A DNA stretch of 64,000 bases from Thalassospira alkalitolerans (GCF_002115745.1 NZ_JFKB01000003.1:186001-250000), one strand, 5' to 3'; counted from the stretch's first letter, positions 34,062 to 47,335 are shown. The notes: generated from the sequence alone by a model not told the origin. Numbers and translations are program-made.

Positions 34062-36818
34062 ATGGATGGCCCGGTGCAAGACTCCAATCATCATCAGCAT
34101 AAAGACCTTCCGCCACAGGGCACTGCATGGCATGCAGTGCCGGTTGATGCGGTTCTGGATCGGCAGAACGTTGCGGCTGCGAAGGGGCTTGGCGATAAAG
34201 AGGCATCAGAACGTTTGGCGGCCTTTGGGCCGAATGTTTTGCGTCCGCCACGCCGACGCGGGCCGGTAATCCGGTTTTTGCTTCAGTTTCATAATGTCCT
34301 GATTTATGTGCTTTTGGGGGCGGCCTTGGTCACCGCGGCATTGGCACATTGGGTTGATACCACCGTGATTGCCGGGGTTGTCGTGATTAATGCCGTGATC
34401 GGCTTTATTCAGGAAGGCAAGGCCGAGCGCGCGCTTGAAGCAATCCGAAAGATGCTGTCGCTTTATGCCAGTGTGATGCGCGGCGGCAAAAGAATTCAAA
34501 TTCCGGCCGAAGACCTGGTACCCGGCGATATTGTTTATTTGCAATCGGGGGACAAGGTCCCCGCCGATCTGCGGCTTTTGCGGGTGAAGACCCTGCAAAT
34601 TCAGGAAGCGGTATTGACCGGTGAATCCCTGCCCGTCGAGAAAGACCCGGCAGTGGTGGCCGAGACCGCCGATCTTGGGGATCGGTCATCAATGGCCTAT
34701 TCGGGCACATTGGTGACTTATGGGCAGGCGACCGGGGTGGTTGTCGCCACCGGCGAGCATACCGAGATTGGCCGCATCAGTTCCATGCTGGCCGAAATTC
34801 AAACCCTGACCACGCCGCTTTTGCAGCAATTGACGATTTTTGGCCGTTGGTTGATGGCGGCAATCCTTGTTATTGCCGCCGCGACGTTTGGCTTTGGCGT
34901 TTTGGTCTATGGCAATTCAGCCGCCGAGATGTTTATCGGTGCGGTGGGGCTGGCGGTTGCGGCAATCCCCGAAGGCCTGCCCGCGATCATGACGATTACC
35001 TTGGCCATCGGCGTGCAGCGCATGGCCCGGCGCAAGGCGATTATTCGCCGCCTTCCCGTGGTCGAGGCGCTTGGATCGGTCAGTGTGATTTGTTCGGATA
35101 AGACCGGCACGCTGACACGCAATGAAATGACGGTTCAATCCATCGCCACCAGCCGCCATTTGTTTTCGGTGAAAGGTGTCGGTTATGTGCCGGTCGGGGA
35201 ATTTGTTTTAAATGACGCGCCGGTGTCGCTGGATCATCGGCCGCTTTTGTCGGAAATGGCGCGCGGGGTTTTGCTGTGCAGTGATGCCGGGCTGCGTCAG
35301 GTTGACGAAGAATGGATTGTGGACGGTGATCCGACCGAAGGGGCGCTGGTTGTGGTGGCGATGAAGGCCGGGCTGGACCCGGAATTTGAAGCCATGCGAT
35401 GCCCGCGCAGCGATGTTATTCCCTTTGAGTCCGAGCATCGGTTCATGGCGACATTGCATCACAATCACGACGGGCAGGGCTTTATCTATGTCAAAGGCGC
35501 GCCGGAACGCATTTTTGAAATGTGTGATCAGCAGCGCAGCTATGATCAGGACGAGCCGATTGACCGGACGTATTGGGAAGCGCAGATGGCAGAAATCGCC
35601 GCACGGGGGCAGCGTGTTCTTGCGCTGGCATCGCGTCCGGCATTGAACAGCCATCGAGAATTACGGTTTGGCGATGTCGAGAAAAATCTGACTTTGATCG
35701 GTCTGTTTGGCCTTGCCGATCCGCCGCGTGCCGAAGCAATCAAAGCGGTGGCGGAATGCCGGTCTGCCGGTATTGAAGTGAAAATGATTACCGGTGATCA
35801 TGCCTTGACCGCGCGCGCCATTGCCGCCCAGCTTGGCTTGGGCAATACCGATGTGGTTTTGACCGGTCATGATATTGACCAGCTTGATGATCACGAACTC
35901 GCGATGCGAATTCGCGATACCCATGTTTTTGCCCGCACCAGTCCCCAGCATAAATTGCGGTTGGTTGAAACGTTGCAATCATTGGGGCATGTGGTGGCGA
36001 TGACCGGTGACGGGGTGAATGACGCCCCGGCCCTGAAACGTGCCGATGTCGGGGTGGCAATGGGCGTTAAAGGTACTGAGGCCGCAAAAGAAGCCGCCGA
36101 GATGGTGCTGGCCGACGATAACTTTGCCTCTATCGCGCATGCGGTTGAAGAAGGCCGGACGGTTTATGACAATCTGAAAAAATCGATCATGTTTATTTTG
36201 CCGACCAATGGCGGCGAAGCCTTGACCATTGTCGCCGCCATTGCATTGGGCCAGATGTTGCCGATTACACCGGTACAGATTTTGTGGGTGAATATGATCA
36301 CCGCGGTGACGCTTGCTCTTGCACTTGCATTTGAGCCAGCGGAACGTGATGTGATGCTTCGCCCGCCGCGGTCGCGCAATGAACCGATTTTGTCACGGTT
36401 TTTGGTATGGCGGACCTTGTTCGTGTCGATGATCCTGGTCGTCGGGACGTTTGGAATGTTTTTGTGGCAAAGGCAACAGGGCGCATCGGTGGAACTGGCG
36501 CGGACGGCGGCGGTAAATACGCTGGTGATGTTTGAAGTTTTCTATTTGTTGAATGCACGTTTCTTAAGGGCGTCATCGTTTAACGTTGCCGGGATTTTTG
36601 GCAGTCGGTCGGTTCTGCTTGCCATTTTCTTGGTGATTGGGTTCCAGCTTTTGTTCACCTATGCACCGCCGATGCAGTTTTTGTTTAAGACGGTGGCGCT
36701 GGATGCCATGGCATGGGTGGCGATTGTGGTGACAGCGGCATCGGTCTTTGTCCTTGTCGAGATTGAAAAATACGCGGTGCGGCGTTTTTTCCCGGTTGTA
36801 AGACCGCAAAGACCGTAA
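34062..36818 (+). CDS. P-type cation-transporting ATPase (P2, Pma1-like)
   Basis: A 918-residue membrane pump. N-terminal cation-ATPase domain (about 25-90), actuator with LTGES (near 190), membrane segment 4 with AAIPEGLPA, phosphorylation site ICSDKTGTLT, ATP-site KGAPERI, hinge MITGDHALTARAIA and MTGDGVNDAPALKRADVGVAMG. Segment 6 reads VNMITAVTLALALAFEP: the Asp that Ca-ATPases use for calcium is replaced by Ala. This matches the cyanobacterial Pma1-like group of unclear specificity. The ion is therefore not assigned. The ATG at 34062 is chosen over a GTG at 34047; neither has a good ribosome site. Confidence 0.92.
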   Translation: MDGPVQDSNHHQHKDLPPQGTAWHAVPVDAVLDRQNVAAAKGLGDKEASERLAAFGPNVLRPPRRRGPVIRFLLQFHNVLIYVLLGAALVTAALAHWVDTTVIAGVVVINAVIGFIQEGKAERALEAIRKMLSLYASVMRGGKRIQIPAEDLVPGDIVYLQSGDKVPADLRLLRVKTLQIQEAVLTGESLPVEKDPAVVAETADLGDRSSMAYSGTLVTYGQATGVVVATGEHTEIGRISSMLAEIQTLTTPLLQQLTIFGRWLMAAILVIAAATFGFGVLVYGNSAAEMFIGAVGLAVAAIPEGLPAIMTITLAIGVQRMARRKAIIRRLPVVEALGSVSVICSDKTGTLTRNEMTVQSIATSRHLFSVKGVGYVPVGEFVLNDAPVSLDHRPLLSEMARGVLLCSDAGLRQVDEEWIVDGDPTEGALVVVAMKAGLDPEFEAMRCPRSDVIPFESEHRFMATLHHNHDGQGFIYVKGAPERIFEMCDQQRSYDQDEPIDRTYWEAQMAEIAARGQRVLALASRPALNSHRELRFGDVEKNLTLIGLFGLADPPRAEAIKAVAECRSAGIEVKMITGDHALTARAIAAQLGLGNTDVVLTGHDIDQLDDHELAMRIRDTHVFARTSPQHKLRLVETLQSLGHVVAMTGDGVNDAPALKRADVGVAMGVKGTEAAKEAAEMVLADDNFASIAHAVEEGRTVYDNLKKSIMFILPTNGGEALTIVAAIALGQMLPITPVQILWVNMITAVTLALALAFEPAERDVMLRPPRSRNEPILSRFLVWRTLFVSMILVVGTFGMFLWQRQQGASVELARTAAVNTLVMFEVFYLLNARFLRASSFNVAGIFGSRSVLLAIFLVIGFQLLFTYAPPMQFLFKTVALDAMAWVAIVVTAASVFVLVEIEKYAVRRFFPVVRPQRP

Positions 36819-37117
36819 AGGCGGTAATGATCGTCGTGATCAGCCTGATTGTCTTGTTTGACGTGTCTTCAGGTTGGAATAAGGCTAGGCCATATTGGGC
36901 CATCTAGCTGTCGCGCCATTACGCCATCGAACCATCTGCGGTGTAACGGGTGGGGGATTTGTGGCGTTTGAATAGGTTCACTCTGCCAATGTCGGTGACT
37001 TGGCGTAAAGTCTGATGGCCCGGCTGGTTTGGGCAGGCCGGTTTACCGGATATAAATCAGAAACGCTTATGACCAAGAAGATAGCCCGAATATGGGGGTA
37101 ACGAGCGGAGTGGTTGG
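36819..37117. other. Intergenic region after P-type ATPase
   Basis: About 300 bases. No gene, strong terminator or dyad was found; presumably it holds the promoter of the small membrane gene at 37118. Confidence 0.5.
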
Positions 37118-37516
37118 GTGAGCGATATCGACGCCGAAAAAGAAGACGAAGGCCCGCGCAAGAAAGAACGGTTCGGCAAATATGTCGTGCCCGAAGAACG
37201 CGCGAACAATATCGTCAAATTGCTTGACGAATTTTTGCGCAAAGGCCCGCGCAAGGGACTTAAATATTCTCGCTGGCAGCAGATCGCCTGGTACGAGATT
37301 GTTGACGAGCTTAAACGTGCCGAAGCCGCCCAAAAAAATCAGGATAGCCTGACCAAAGCGTCCTTTCTTGGTCTTGCTGTTGGTTTTGGTACAATCGGGT
37401 TCTGGGGCATTGTGGTTCTGTTGGGGCAGAATTTCGGCATGATTGGCGGCGTTTTGATCGTGATTGCCGGGCTTGTGATTTGGCGATCCCTTGCCAAGGG
37501 AAAATGGTTTAGCTGA
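37118..37516 (+). CDS. Small two-span membrane protein with charged N-terminus
   Basis: A 132-residue protein. The N-terminal ~75 residues are highly charged and helical (KKERFGKYVVPEERANNIVK, LKYSRWQQIAWYEIVDELKR), likely cytoplasmic. Two membrane segments follow (about 80-100 and 104-124). The start is GTG with GGAG 7 bases upstream. No family was recognised. It stands alone. Confidence 0.75.
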   Translation: MSDIDAEKEDEGPRKKERFGKYVVPEERANNIVKLLDEFLRKGPRKGLKYSRWQQIAWYEIVDELKRAEAAQKNQDSLTKASFLGLAVGFGTIGFWGIVVLLGQNFGMIGGVLIVIAGLVIWRSLAKGKWFS

Positions 37517-37648
37517 CCCAATGTGACGGGCAGGCAGGACATGTGGCAATCAACATGGAAGCCGCCCAAACACGGATGATCCGGGCAAGTTCCCAGATTG
37601 CAGGCGGTGACGTATTTTTTGACGGGTTTTTGCCCGTCACCGGCAGGG

Positions 37649-38428
37649 TTAGTTGCTGATGTCTTCGTGGCCAAAAATTTGCGAAACACCATATTTTTCG
37701 GCAATTGTTTTGGATTGCGCAGAAACACGAAATGCTTTGATTGCCGGGTTCATTTTTTTCAGAAAGTTGATCGTTACCGGTGACTTGTGACAGACGAACG
37801 CGTTGCGGGTCTTGGTCAGAACAAGGGATTTGTCGTATTGCGGTGACCCAAGTTTCAAATCGTGAAAAGTGATCAGGAAATCCGGTGCCCAGCCGATGAT
37901 TGCGAATAAGTGGCCCGCCATGAGCATGTTTATTTTATTATCTTGCAGCGGAACGGGATCAACCAGGGCGGATGCATCCCGAAGTTCTTCTTCAACATTT
38001 GATCCGATTGTGACGCCCACCAATTTTCCGGCAAGTTCTTTCAGGTTTGAAATGGCAGGTTGCCCGGGGGCTGTAAAGATGTGCTGGCTTGCCTCGAATA
38101 CATAATCGCTTTCGAGTATATCTGATGATTCCCCAATCAATTTGACAATCAGATTTCGGTCGATTGGCCATATGCAGTCGGCTTTTCTTTCGGCGAAATC
38201 GACCAGCGAACGTTTTAGGGGCTGGATCTGGATATCCATCCTGAAGCGATTGTTTTTGGTTATAGCGGTCAGAATTTCGGCATAGAAACCCTTGCCGTCG
38301 CTTGTGTTCAATCGTTCTGCCAGCTGAATGGATGTGATTTTGGTGATGAGATGATGTTCATTTGAATCTGCACCGATCAAAGACATGGCCCCAATGCCGA
38401 TGAGTATCGCTTTTATCGGTGATATCAT
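37649..38428 (-). CDS. Periplasmic solute-binding protein, amino-acid (SBP_bac_3) type
   Basis: A 259-residue protein with a short hydrophobic N-terminus (about 1-20, signal peptide) and the two-lobe family-3 fold: the first lobe includes FYAEILTAITKNNRFRMDIQIQP, the hinge region LKELAGKLVGVTIGSNVEEEL, and the second lobe GHLFAIIGWAPDFLI. Like many orphans of this family it has no permease or ATPase gene beside it. It may be a sensor-type or low-specificity binder; the ligand is unknown. The start at 38428 has only a weak GGAA upstream. Confidence 0.8.
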   Translation of the reverse strand: MISPIKAILIGIGAMSLIGADSNEHHLITKITSIQLAERLNTSDGKGFYAEILTAITKNNRFRMDIQIQPLKRSLVDFAERKADCIWPIDRNLIVKLIGESSDILESDYVFEASQHIFTAPGQPAISNLKELAGKLVGVTIGSNVEEELRDASALVDPVPLQDNKINMLMAGHLFAIIGWAPDFLITFHDLKLGSPQYDKSLVLTKTRNAFVCHKSPVTINFLKKMNPAIKAFRVSAQSKTIAEKYGVSQIFGHEDISN

Positions 38429-38704
38429 TTTGCTTCATTCCGTATGGGGAAGGTTCAGGTGGTTGTTTTCAGGGAAGCAATGTGTATTCAAGGCTGAAAA
38501 ACATACCTTCCCCTTTGATGTATGGTAGTAATTTCGAATTTACAGGGGGCTGTTTTGCATCACCGGGTAATGGCATGTATTTGTTAGAGGTTTAGCGGAT
38601 TTAAATATGATTGGACGATGGGGTGGGGCTTGTGATCTGGCGCGCACTTGCCAGATAGAATGGTTTGGATACTCAAACACGATGCGTCACAGGGCAGGTG
38701 GGTC

Positions 38705-38980
38705 ATGAACAAAGAAGCAGCCGAAACACTGGCGATCCGGGCGATTGCCCATATCGCGGGCGATGATGAATTGCTTGAAGGGCTTTTTGCCCAGACCGGA
38801 ATGGGGATTGAGGACCTGAAAGTCGGGATCACCAGCAATGATGTTCAGCGTGGTGCGCTTGATTTTTTGCTATCGCACGAGCCGTTTCTGATGGGCTTTG
38901 TCGAGGATAGTGGATATGCCGCCGAAGATCCGGCGCGGGCGCAGGTCGTATTGTCGGGCGGGCCAGTCTGGGAGGACTAG
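38705..38980 (+). CDS. DUF3572-type small protein
   Basis: A 91-residue soluble helical protein matching the alphaproteobacterial DUF3572 pattern: ETLAIRAIAHIAGDDELLE near the start, a central RGALDFLLSHEPFLMGF and a C-terminal acidic end. Function unknown. The ATG at 38705 is chosen because the conserved region begins there; a longer in-frame start at 38648 has no ribosome site. Confidence 0.82.
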   Translation: MNKEAAETLAIRAIAHIAGDDELLEGLFAQTGMGIEDLKVGITSNDVQRGALDFLLSHEPFLMGFVEDSGYAAEDPARAQVVLSGGPVWED

Positions 38981-39260
38981 TGCCACAGGTTGGCCGGGGT
39001 TGATTGGTTGGGAAGTCTTAGGTCGGCGGCGGATTACGACCGGTGTAAGGCCCGCATGTGACGCGGGTCTGTGGGGTGGTGGCGATCAATCCAAAGATCA
39101 CCGGATCGCGAATGCCGATAGGGTGGCATGCGTCGTGCCGCGAAGTTGCCCTTCGCGGGCATCGCCTGATTTTTCAAACGCGCGGATCAATGCAATGTTA
39201 CCGGGATCGACATTGGCAAAGATCCGCCGTGCCGGCATGGGGTCGGTTTATTGGTTATCG

Positions 39261-40091
39261 TTATTGGAGGAAGGGAATCGGACCGCCGCCAAAGCCATAA
39301 ATCCAGACCAGCAATCCGCCACCCAAAAGAATGCGATAGATCGCAAAGGGCGTAAAGGTGGAGCGCTTTAACCAGTTCATCAGCATGGAAATCGCGATCA
39401 ATGCGGTAAGAAATGAAAGCCCGACCGCCAGAAGAACATCCAGGGTTAAGGCCATATCGCCCGATTGTTGCAGGTCAATACCAGCCAAAAGCCCGGCGCC
39501 CAGAATGACCGGGATCGACAGCAGCATGGAAAACTGTGCGGCATCGGCGCGTTCATAGCCCATCAGGCGCGCGGCCGTCATGGTGATGCCCGATCGGCTG
39601 GTGCCCGGGATAAGGGCGATAATCTGGGCAAAGCCGATAAACAGGGCACCGCCCCAACGCATATGTTCCAGACGGTTGATGGTCATGCCGATTTTATCGG
39701 CCACCCAAAGTACAATGCCAAAGCCAAGCGTTGTCCAGGCGATGATTTCAACCGATCGCAACTGTTCTTCGATGCCGGAAACCTTGAAGTAGAAGCCGAT
39801 TCCGACAACCGGGATGGTGGCAAGGATGATGTGCAGCGCGAGTCGCGCACCGGGGTTAATCCGGCCCGACAGAAGAACGAAGAATCCAGCGATCATGGCC
39901 AGAACGTCGCGCCAGAAATAAATCATGACGGCGGCAAGGGTGCCGACATGAACGGCGACATCTACCATTAAACCCTGATCTTCTGTGCCTGTCAGGAGCG
40001 GCGTCAGGATCAGATGACCCGATGAACTGATGGGCAGGAATTCTGTTATCCCCTGAACGACGGCCAGAAGAATTATATGATGTAACGTCAC
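39261..40091 (-). CDS. uppP: Undecaprenyl-diphosphate phosphatase
   Basis: An inner-membrane enzyme that recycles the lipid carrier of peptidoglycan and O-antigen synthesis; it also gives bacitracin tolerance. Hallmarks are VVQGITEFLPISSSGHL near the N-terminus (catalytic Glu) and ALIPGTSRSGITM (Ser/Arg) in the second half, with about eight membrane segments. The GTG at 40091 gives 276 residues, the family's usual size with the usual short N-terminus; a TTG at 40118 would add nine residues. It is divergent from gltD. Confidence 0.95.
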   Translation of the reverse strand: MTLHHIILLAVVQGITEFLPISSSGHLILTPLLTGTEDQGLMVDVAVHVGTLAAVMIYFWRDVLAMIAGFFVLLSGRINPGARLALHIILATIPVVGIGFYFKVSGIEEQLRSVEIIAWTTLGFGIVLWVADKIGMTINRLEHMRWGGALFIGFAQIIALIPGTSRSGITMTAARLMGYERADAAQFSMLLSIPVILGAGLLAGIDLQQSGDMALTLDVLLAVGLSFLTALIAISMLMNWLKRSTFTPFAIYRILLGGGLLVWIYGFGGGPIPFLQ

Positions 40092-40164
40092 CCCGGTCTC
40101 GATCCCTGTTGTCGGCAAAAACTCATCGCTTATAGCAGCTTAGCTTGATCAGGCGAAATGCAAT

Positions 40165-40187
40165 AATAGTACCAAAACGGTACTATT
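40165..40187. promoter_or_regulatory. Strong inverted repeat between uppP and gltD
   Basis: Perfect 9-base arms AATAGTACC (40165-40173) and GGTACTATT (40179-40187) with a 5-base AAAAC centre. It lies 74 bases before the uppP start and 170 bases before gltD. No T-tract follows, so an operator is more likely than a terminator. The cognate regulator is not recognised. Confidence 0.45.
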
Positions 40188-40253
40188 GAAACTTTCTTTC
40201 AGCGTGTCGGATTGTGAATTCCCCGATAACCGGATTTGTCGTGCGGATATAAT

Positions 40254-40270
40254 GGTCAGTAATATTGACC
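40254..40270. promoter_or_regulatory. Dyad GGTCA-N7-TGACC upstream of gltD
   Basis: A 17-base element with 14 symmetric positions, 87 bases before the gltD start. Size and position would suit a LysR- or Lrp-family site controlling glutamate synthase. No sigma-54 promoter was found nearby, so direct NtrC control is not supported by the sequence. Confidence 0.35.
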
Positions 40271-40356
40271 TATATTGTATTTTGTGCTGGATTCTTGCGA
40301 AACCGGCGGGTATATAAAAGCCAACCCGCAACATAAAACCCTTTTAGAGGGCCGCC

Positions 40357-41787
40357 ATGACAGAAAAGATGCTGAAGTTTGTTCATCTTGAACAAAAATA
40401 TCCGCACAAGAGAGAAGCCTCTGCGCGTCGCACGGACTTCGATGAGATTTACGAGGACTTTGAAAGCCAATCAGCCGCCGATCAGTCTTCGCGCTGTTCG
40501 CAATGTGGCGTGCCGTTCTGTCAGGCCCATTGTCCTTTGTATAATAACATCCCCGATTGGCTGCGCCTGACGACCGAAGGTCGCATGGAAGAAGCTTATG
40601 CGATTTCGTCGGCGACCAACAACATGCCCGAAGTGACCGGCCGCATTTGCCCGCAGGATCGCCTGTGTGAAGGCAATTGCGTGATCGAGCAATCAACGCA
40701 TGGTGCGGTGACCATCGGGTCGGTCGAGAAATATATTACCGATACCGCATTCGCCAATGGCTGGGTCAAGGCACCAAAGCCGACCCAGGAAAATGGCATG
40801 TCGGTCGGGATTATCGGCGGTGGCCCCGCCGGTATGGCCGCAGCCGAGCAGCTGCGCCTTAAAGGATATGAAGTTCATATCTATGACCGTTATGACCGTA
40901 TGGGCGGTTTGCTGGTTTACGGCATTCCAAGCTTTAAGCTTGAAAAGCATATTGTTGAGCGCCGGGTTAAGCTTTTGGAAGAAGGCGGTGTTATCATGCA
41001 CACCGAATTCGAAGTTGGCCGGGATGCGACGCTTGAAGACCTGCGCCGTAAACATGACAGCGTTTTGATCGCGACGGGCGTTTATAAATCCCGCGATCTA
41101 AAATTGCCCGGTGTCGGCCTTGGCAATATTTATCCGGCGCTTGAATATCTGACCACGTCGAACCGCATTGGTCTTGGCGATACGGTTGCAGCCTATGACG
41201 ACGGTACGTTAAACGCCAAAGACAAGAATGTTGTCGTGATCGGTGGCGGTGATACCGCGATGGATTGCGTGCGGACCGCCATTCGCCAAGGGGCAAAATC
41301 AGTCAAATGTCTTTATCGCCGTGACCGCGCCAATATGCCCGGTTCCCAGCGCGAAGTTGGCAATGCCGAAGAAGAAGGTGTTGAATTTGTCTGGTTGACC
41401 AATCCCGAAGCCTTTGTCGGCGACGACAAGGTGACGGGGGTTCGGGCGGTTAAAATGCGTTTGGGGGCACCCGATGCCGGTGGCCGTCAAAGTCCGGAAG
41501 TGATCGAGGGATCGAATTACACCATGGATGCCGACATGGTCATCCTGGCCCTTGGTTTTGAACCCGAAGATTTGCCGACCCTGTTTGAAGCACCGGAATT
41601 GGGTGTGTCACGCTGGGGAACGGTCAAGATCGATTTCCGGTCGATGATGACCAATCTGGATGGCGTTTTTGCTGCTGGCGATATTGCACGCGGTGCATCG
41701 CTTGTGGTTTGGGGCATTCGGGATGGTCGCGATGCGGCTGATCGGATTGACGAATATTTGCTGGCGCGCAAAGAAGCTGCTGCTTAA
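40357..41787 (+). CDS. gltD: Glutamate synthase (NADPH) small subunit
   Basis: The 476-residue beta subunit passes electrons from NADPH through FAD to the large subunit. It has an N-terminal double Cys cluster (CSQCGVPFCQAHC, Cys47/50/55/59, and RICPQDRLCEGNC) for [4Fe-4S] centres, an FAD motif VGIIGGGPAGMAAAEQL and a second dinucleotide motif VVVIGGGDTAMDC. The C-terminal GVFAAGDIARGASLVVWGI is typical. AGAGGG precedes the ATG. gltB follows after 28 bases, an order reversed from E. coli gltBD. Confidence 0.97.
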   Translation: MTEKMLKFVHLEQKYPHKREASARRTDFDEIYEDFESQSAADQSSRCSQCGVPFCQAHCPLYNNIPDWLRLTTEGRMEEAYAISSATNNMPEVTGRICPQDRLCEGNCVIEQSTHGAVTIGSVEKYITDTAFANGWVKAPKPTQENGMSVGIIGGGPAGMAAAEQLRLKGYEVHIYDRYDRMGGLLVYGIPSFKLEKHIVERRVKLLEEGGVIMHTEFEVGRDATLEDLRRKHDSVLIATGVYKSRDLKLPGVGLGNIYPALEYLTTSNRIGLGDTVAAYDDGTLNAKDKNVVVIGGGDTAMDCVRTAIRQGAKSVKCLYRRDRANMPGSQREVGNAEEEGVEFVWLTNPEAFVGDDKVTGVRAVKMRLGAPDAGGRQSPEVIEGSNYTMDADMVILALGFEPEDLPTLFEAPELGVSRWGTVKIDFRSMMTNLDGVFAAGDIARGASLVVWGIRDGRDAADRIDEYLLARKEAAA

Positions 41788-41815
41788 TCCCGCTGCCGCA
41801 TTAGGAGAGAGAGTT

Positions 41816-46366
<4,551 letters not shown>

Positions 46367-46421
46367 TTTTTTCACGCTTTTGCGCAAGCTCCCTTGTCCA
46401 CACACCCGGACAAACAAACTG

Positions 46422-46443
46422 GCCCCGTACTTAGGTACGGGGC
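46422..46443 (+). terminator. Rho-independent terminator after gltB
   Basis: Arms GCCCCGTAC (46422-46430) and GTACGGGGC (46435-46443) with loop TTAG, followed by ACTTTTCTTT. It ends the gltDB transcript 56 bases after the stop. Confidence 0.88.
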
Positions 46444-46514
46444 ACTTTTCTTTGTGGTGGAATTTATCATCGGTGCCGGTTCCTGCCTTATACGGGAAGC
46501 CGATCTGCAGACCT

Positions 46515-46543
46515 TAAAAAAGGCGGGCCGATGGGCGCGCCTT
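46515..46543 (-). terminator. Terminator for the small gene at 46568-46798
   Basis: Arms AAGGCG (46520-46525) and CGCCTT (46538-46543). On the minus strand the stem runs into a TTTTTT tract, giving a usable intrinsic terminator about 25 bases after the stop at 46568. It supports that small gene being transcribed. Confidence 0.6.
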
Positions 46544-46567
46544 GGGGGGGCCGGGGATAAGTGACCC

Positions 46568-46798
46568 CTAGAGCAGGATATTCAGATAGGTGCCACGCCG
46601 GGCGTTATGATCAATCTGATCGGTGGCGATCAGATTGCGCAGCCGGGCAAGCTGGGCGGCGATGAAGCTGTCAGGCGATGGCTGATCGGAATGGGTGGCG
46701 ACACGACCACGCGTGCTGACAGGGATACCCTGCGGCATGGAGCGGGCATCTGTAAGACCCGATTGGGTGGCATTGCTGCCAATGCGGTTGGTCGCCAT
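46568..46798 (-). CDS. Small protein with C-terminal RGTxLNxL motif (copy 1)
   Basis: A 76-residue polar protein of unknown family. The first 40 residues look disordered (Ser/Thr/Asn/Gln-rich), a short helix follows (FIAAQLARLRNLI), and the end is RRGTYLNILL. The neighbour at 47108-47335 ends in SRGTRLNLLA, preceded in both by an I(A/V)T(D/E)(Q/H) stretch. The two are probably distant paralogues. The ATG at 46798 has GGAA 7 bases upstream, and a terminator follows. No membrane span or signal. A role as a tail-mediated binding partner is speculation. Confidence 0.65.
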   Translation of the reverse strand: MATNRIGSNATQSGLTDARSMPQGIPVSTRGRVATHSDQPSPDSFIAAQLARLRNLIATDQIDHNARRGTYLNILL

Positions 46799-46943
46799 CA
46801 ACTGTTCCGTTGTAAATTCGCAATAAGACTACCACGGCGAACGGGTTTTGTCATGAAGATGACATTCCGCCACGATTCGCATGGTCCTGACCCTCGGCAT
46901 TTCCAATAGACGGGAAAACCCCCTGATCCGTGACATGGCAATG

Positions 46944-46979
46944 ATCATGCGATGCACCATGTATGGTGCGCTGCATGAT
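46944..46979. repeat. 36-base coaxial double dyad
   Basis: The inner arms GCACCAT (46954-46960) and ATGGTGC (46963-46969) share the same centre (46961.5) as the outer arms ATCATGC (46944-46950) and GCATGAT (46973-46979). Three unpaired bases separate inner from outer arms on each side. No T-tract follows on either strand. It may be a large operator, a cruciform, or an RNA stem in the leader of the small gene at 46568-46798, which begins about 145 bases away. Confidence 0.6.
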
Positions 46980-47066
46980 GTAAAGCGCGATGCGAACAGT
47001 GAACGCGCCCCGGATTAATATTGCGGGGTTTTGGGGATATGTTGGATTGGTTCAGACAGAAAAAAG

Positions 47067-47084
47067 GGTGGTCGAAACCACCCA
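47067..47084 (-). terminator. Terminator for the small gene at 47108-47335
   Basis: Arms GGGTGGT (47067-47073) and ACCACCC (47078-47084) with a CGAA loop. On the minus strand the stem is followed by TTTTTT, a canonical intrinsic terminator 24 bases after the stop at 47108. Confidence 0.85.
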
Positions 47085-47107
47085 GAGGAAGCTAACGAGA
47101 GGGAAAA

Positions 47108-47335
47108 TCACGCTAGAAGATTAAGGCGCGTACCGCGCGAGCCACTGGTTTCAAGCGGCTGATGTTCCGTGACGATGGATCCGATAACCTTGGCAAGGCC
47201 TTCGGCCTTTTGGATCGAAGAGGTCGCCGCAGTGATTGGTGCTGAAACGCCGTCTTCACCGCCACCTGGCGTGATGGCATCGTTAACAGCCTGTGCCGCT
47301 GAGCTAAGTCCTGAACCTTGTACCGAACCGATCAT
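47108..47335 (-). CDS. Small protein with C-terminal RGTxLNxL motif (copy 2)
   Basis: A 75-residue protein, Ala/Ser/Gly-rich, with a Gly-Gly-Gly turn near 24-26, a helix (SSIQKAEGLAKVIGSIV) and the end SRGTRLNLLA. It shares its tail with the gene at 46568-46798. GAGG lies 5 bases before the ATG and a strong terminator follows, so it is a monocistronic transcription unit. A perfect 14-base palindrome lies about 100 bases upstream. The family is not recognised. Confidence 0.7.
   Translation of the reverse strand: MIGSVQGSGLSSAAQAVNDAITPGGGEDGVSAPITAATSSIQKAEGLAKVIGSIVTEHQPLETSGSRGTRLNLLA

Larger units (their letters stand above)
46799..47107. other. Intergenic region between the two RGTxLNxL small genes
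   Basis: About 310 bases containing a 36-base coaxial dyad (46944-46979) and the terminator of the upstream small gene (47067-47084), listed separately. No other gene was seen. Confidence 0.6.

Noticed and set aside
33877..34251. Minus-strand open frame near the P-type ATPase start
   Set aside because: It overlaps the ATPase N-terminus on the opposite strand and has no start signal.
37605..37642. Nested hairpins (CGGTGACG/CGTCACCG and GACGGG/CCCGTC) after the gene at 37649
   Set aside because: The stems compete with each other and the T-tract is on the wrong side for a terminator on either strand, so no clear function could be assigned.
40188..40356. Possible sigma-54 promoter before gltD
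   Set aside because: No GG-N10-GC pair with the required TGGCAC/TTGCA context was found.
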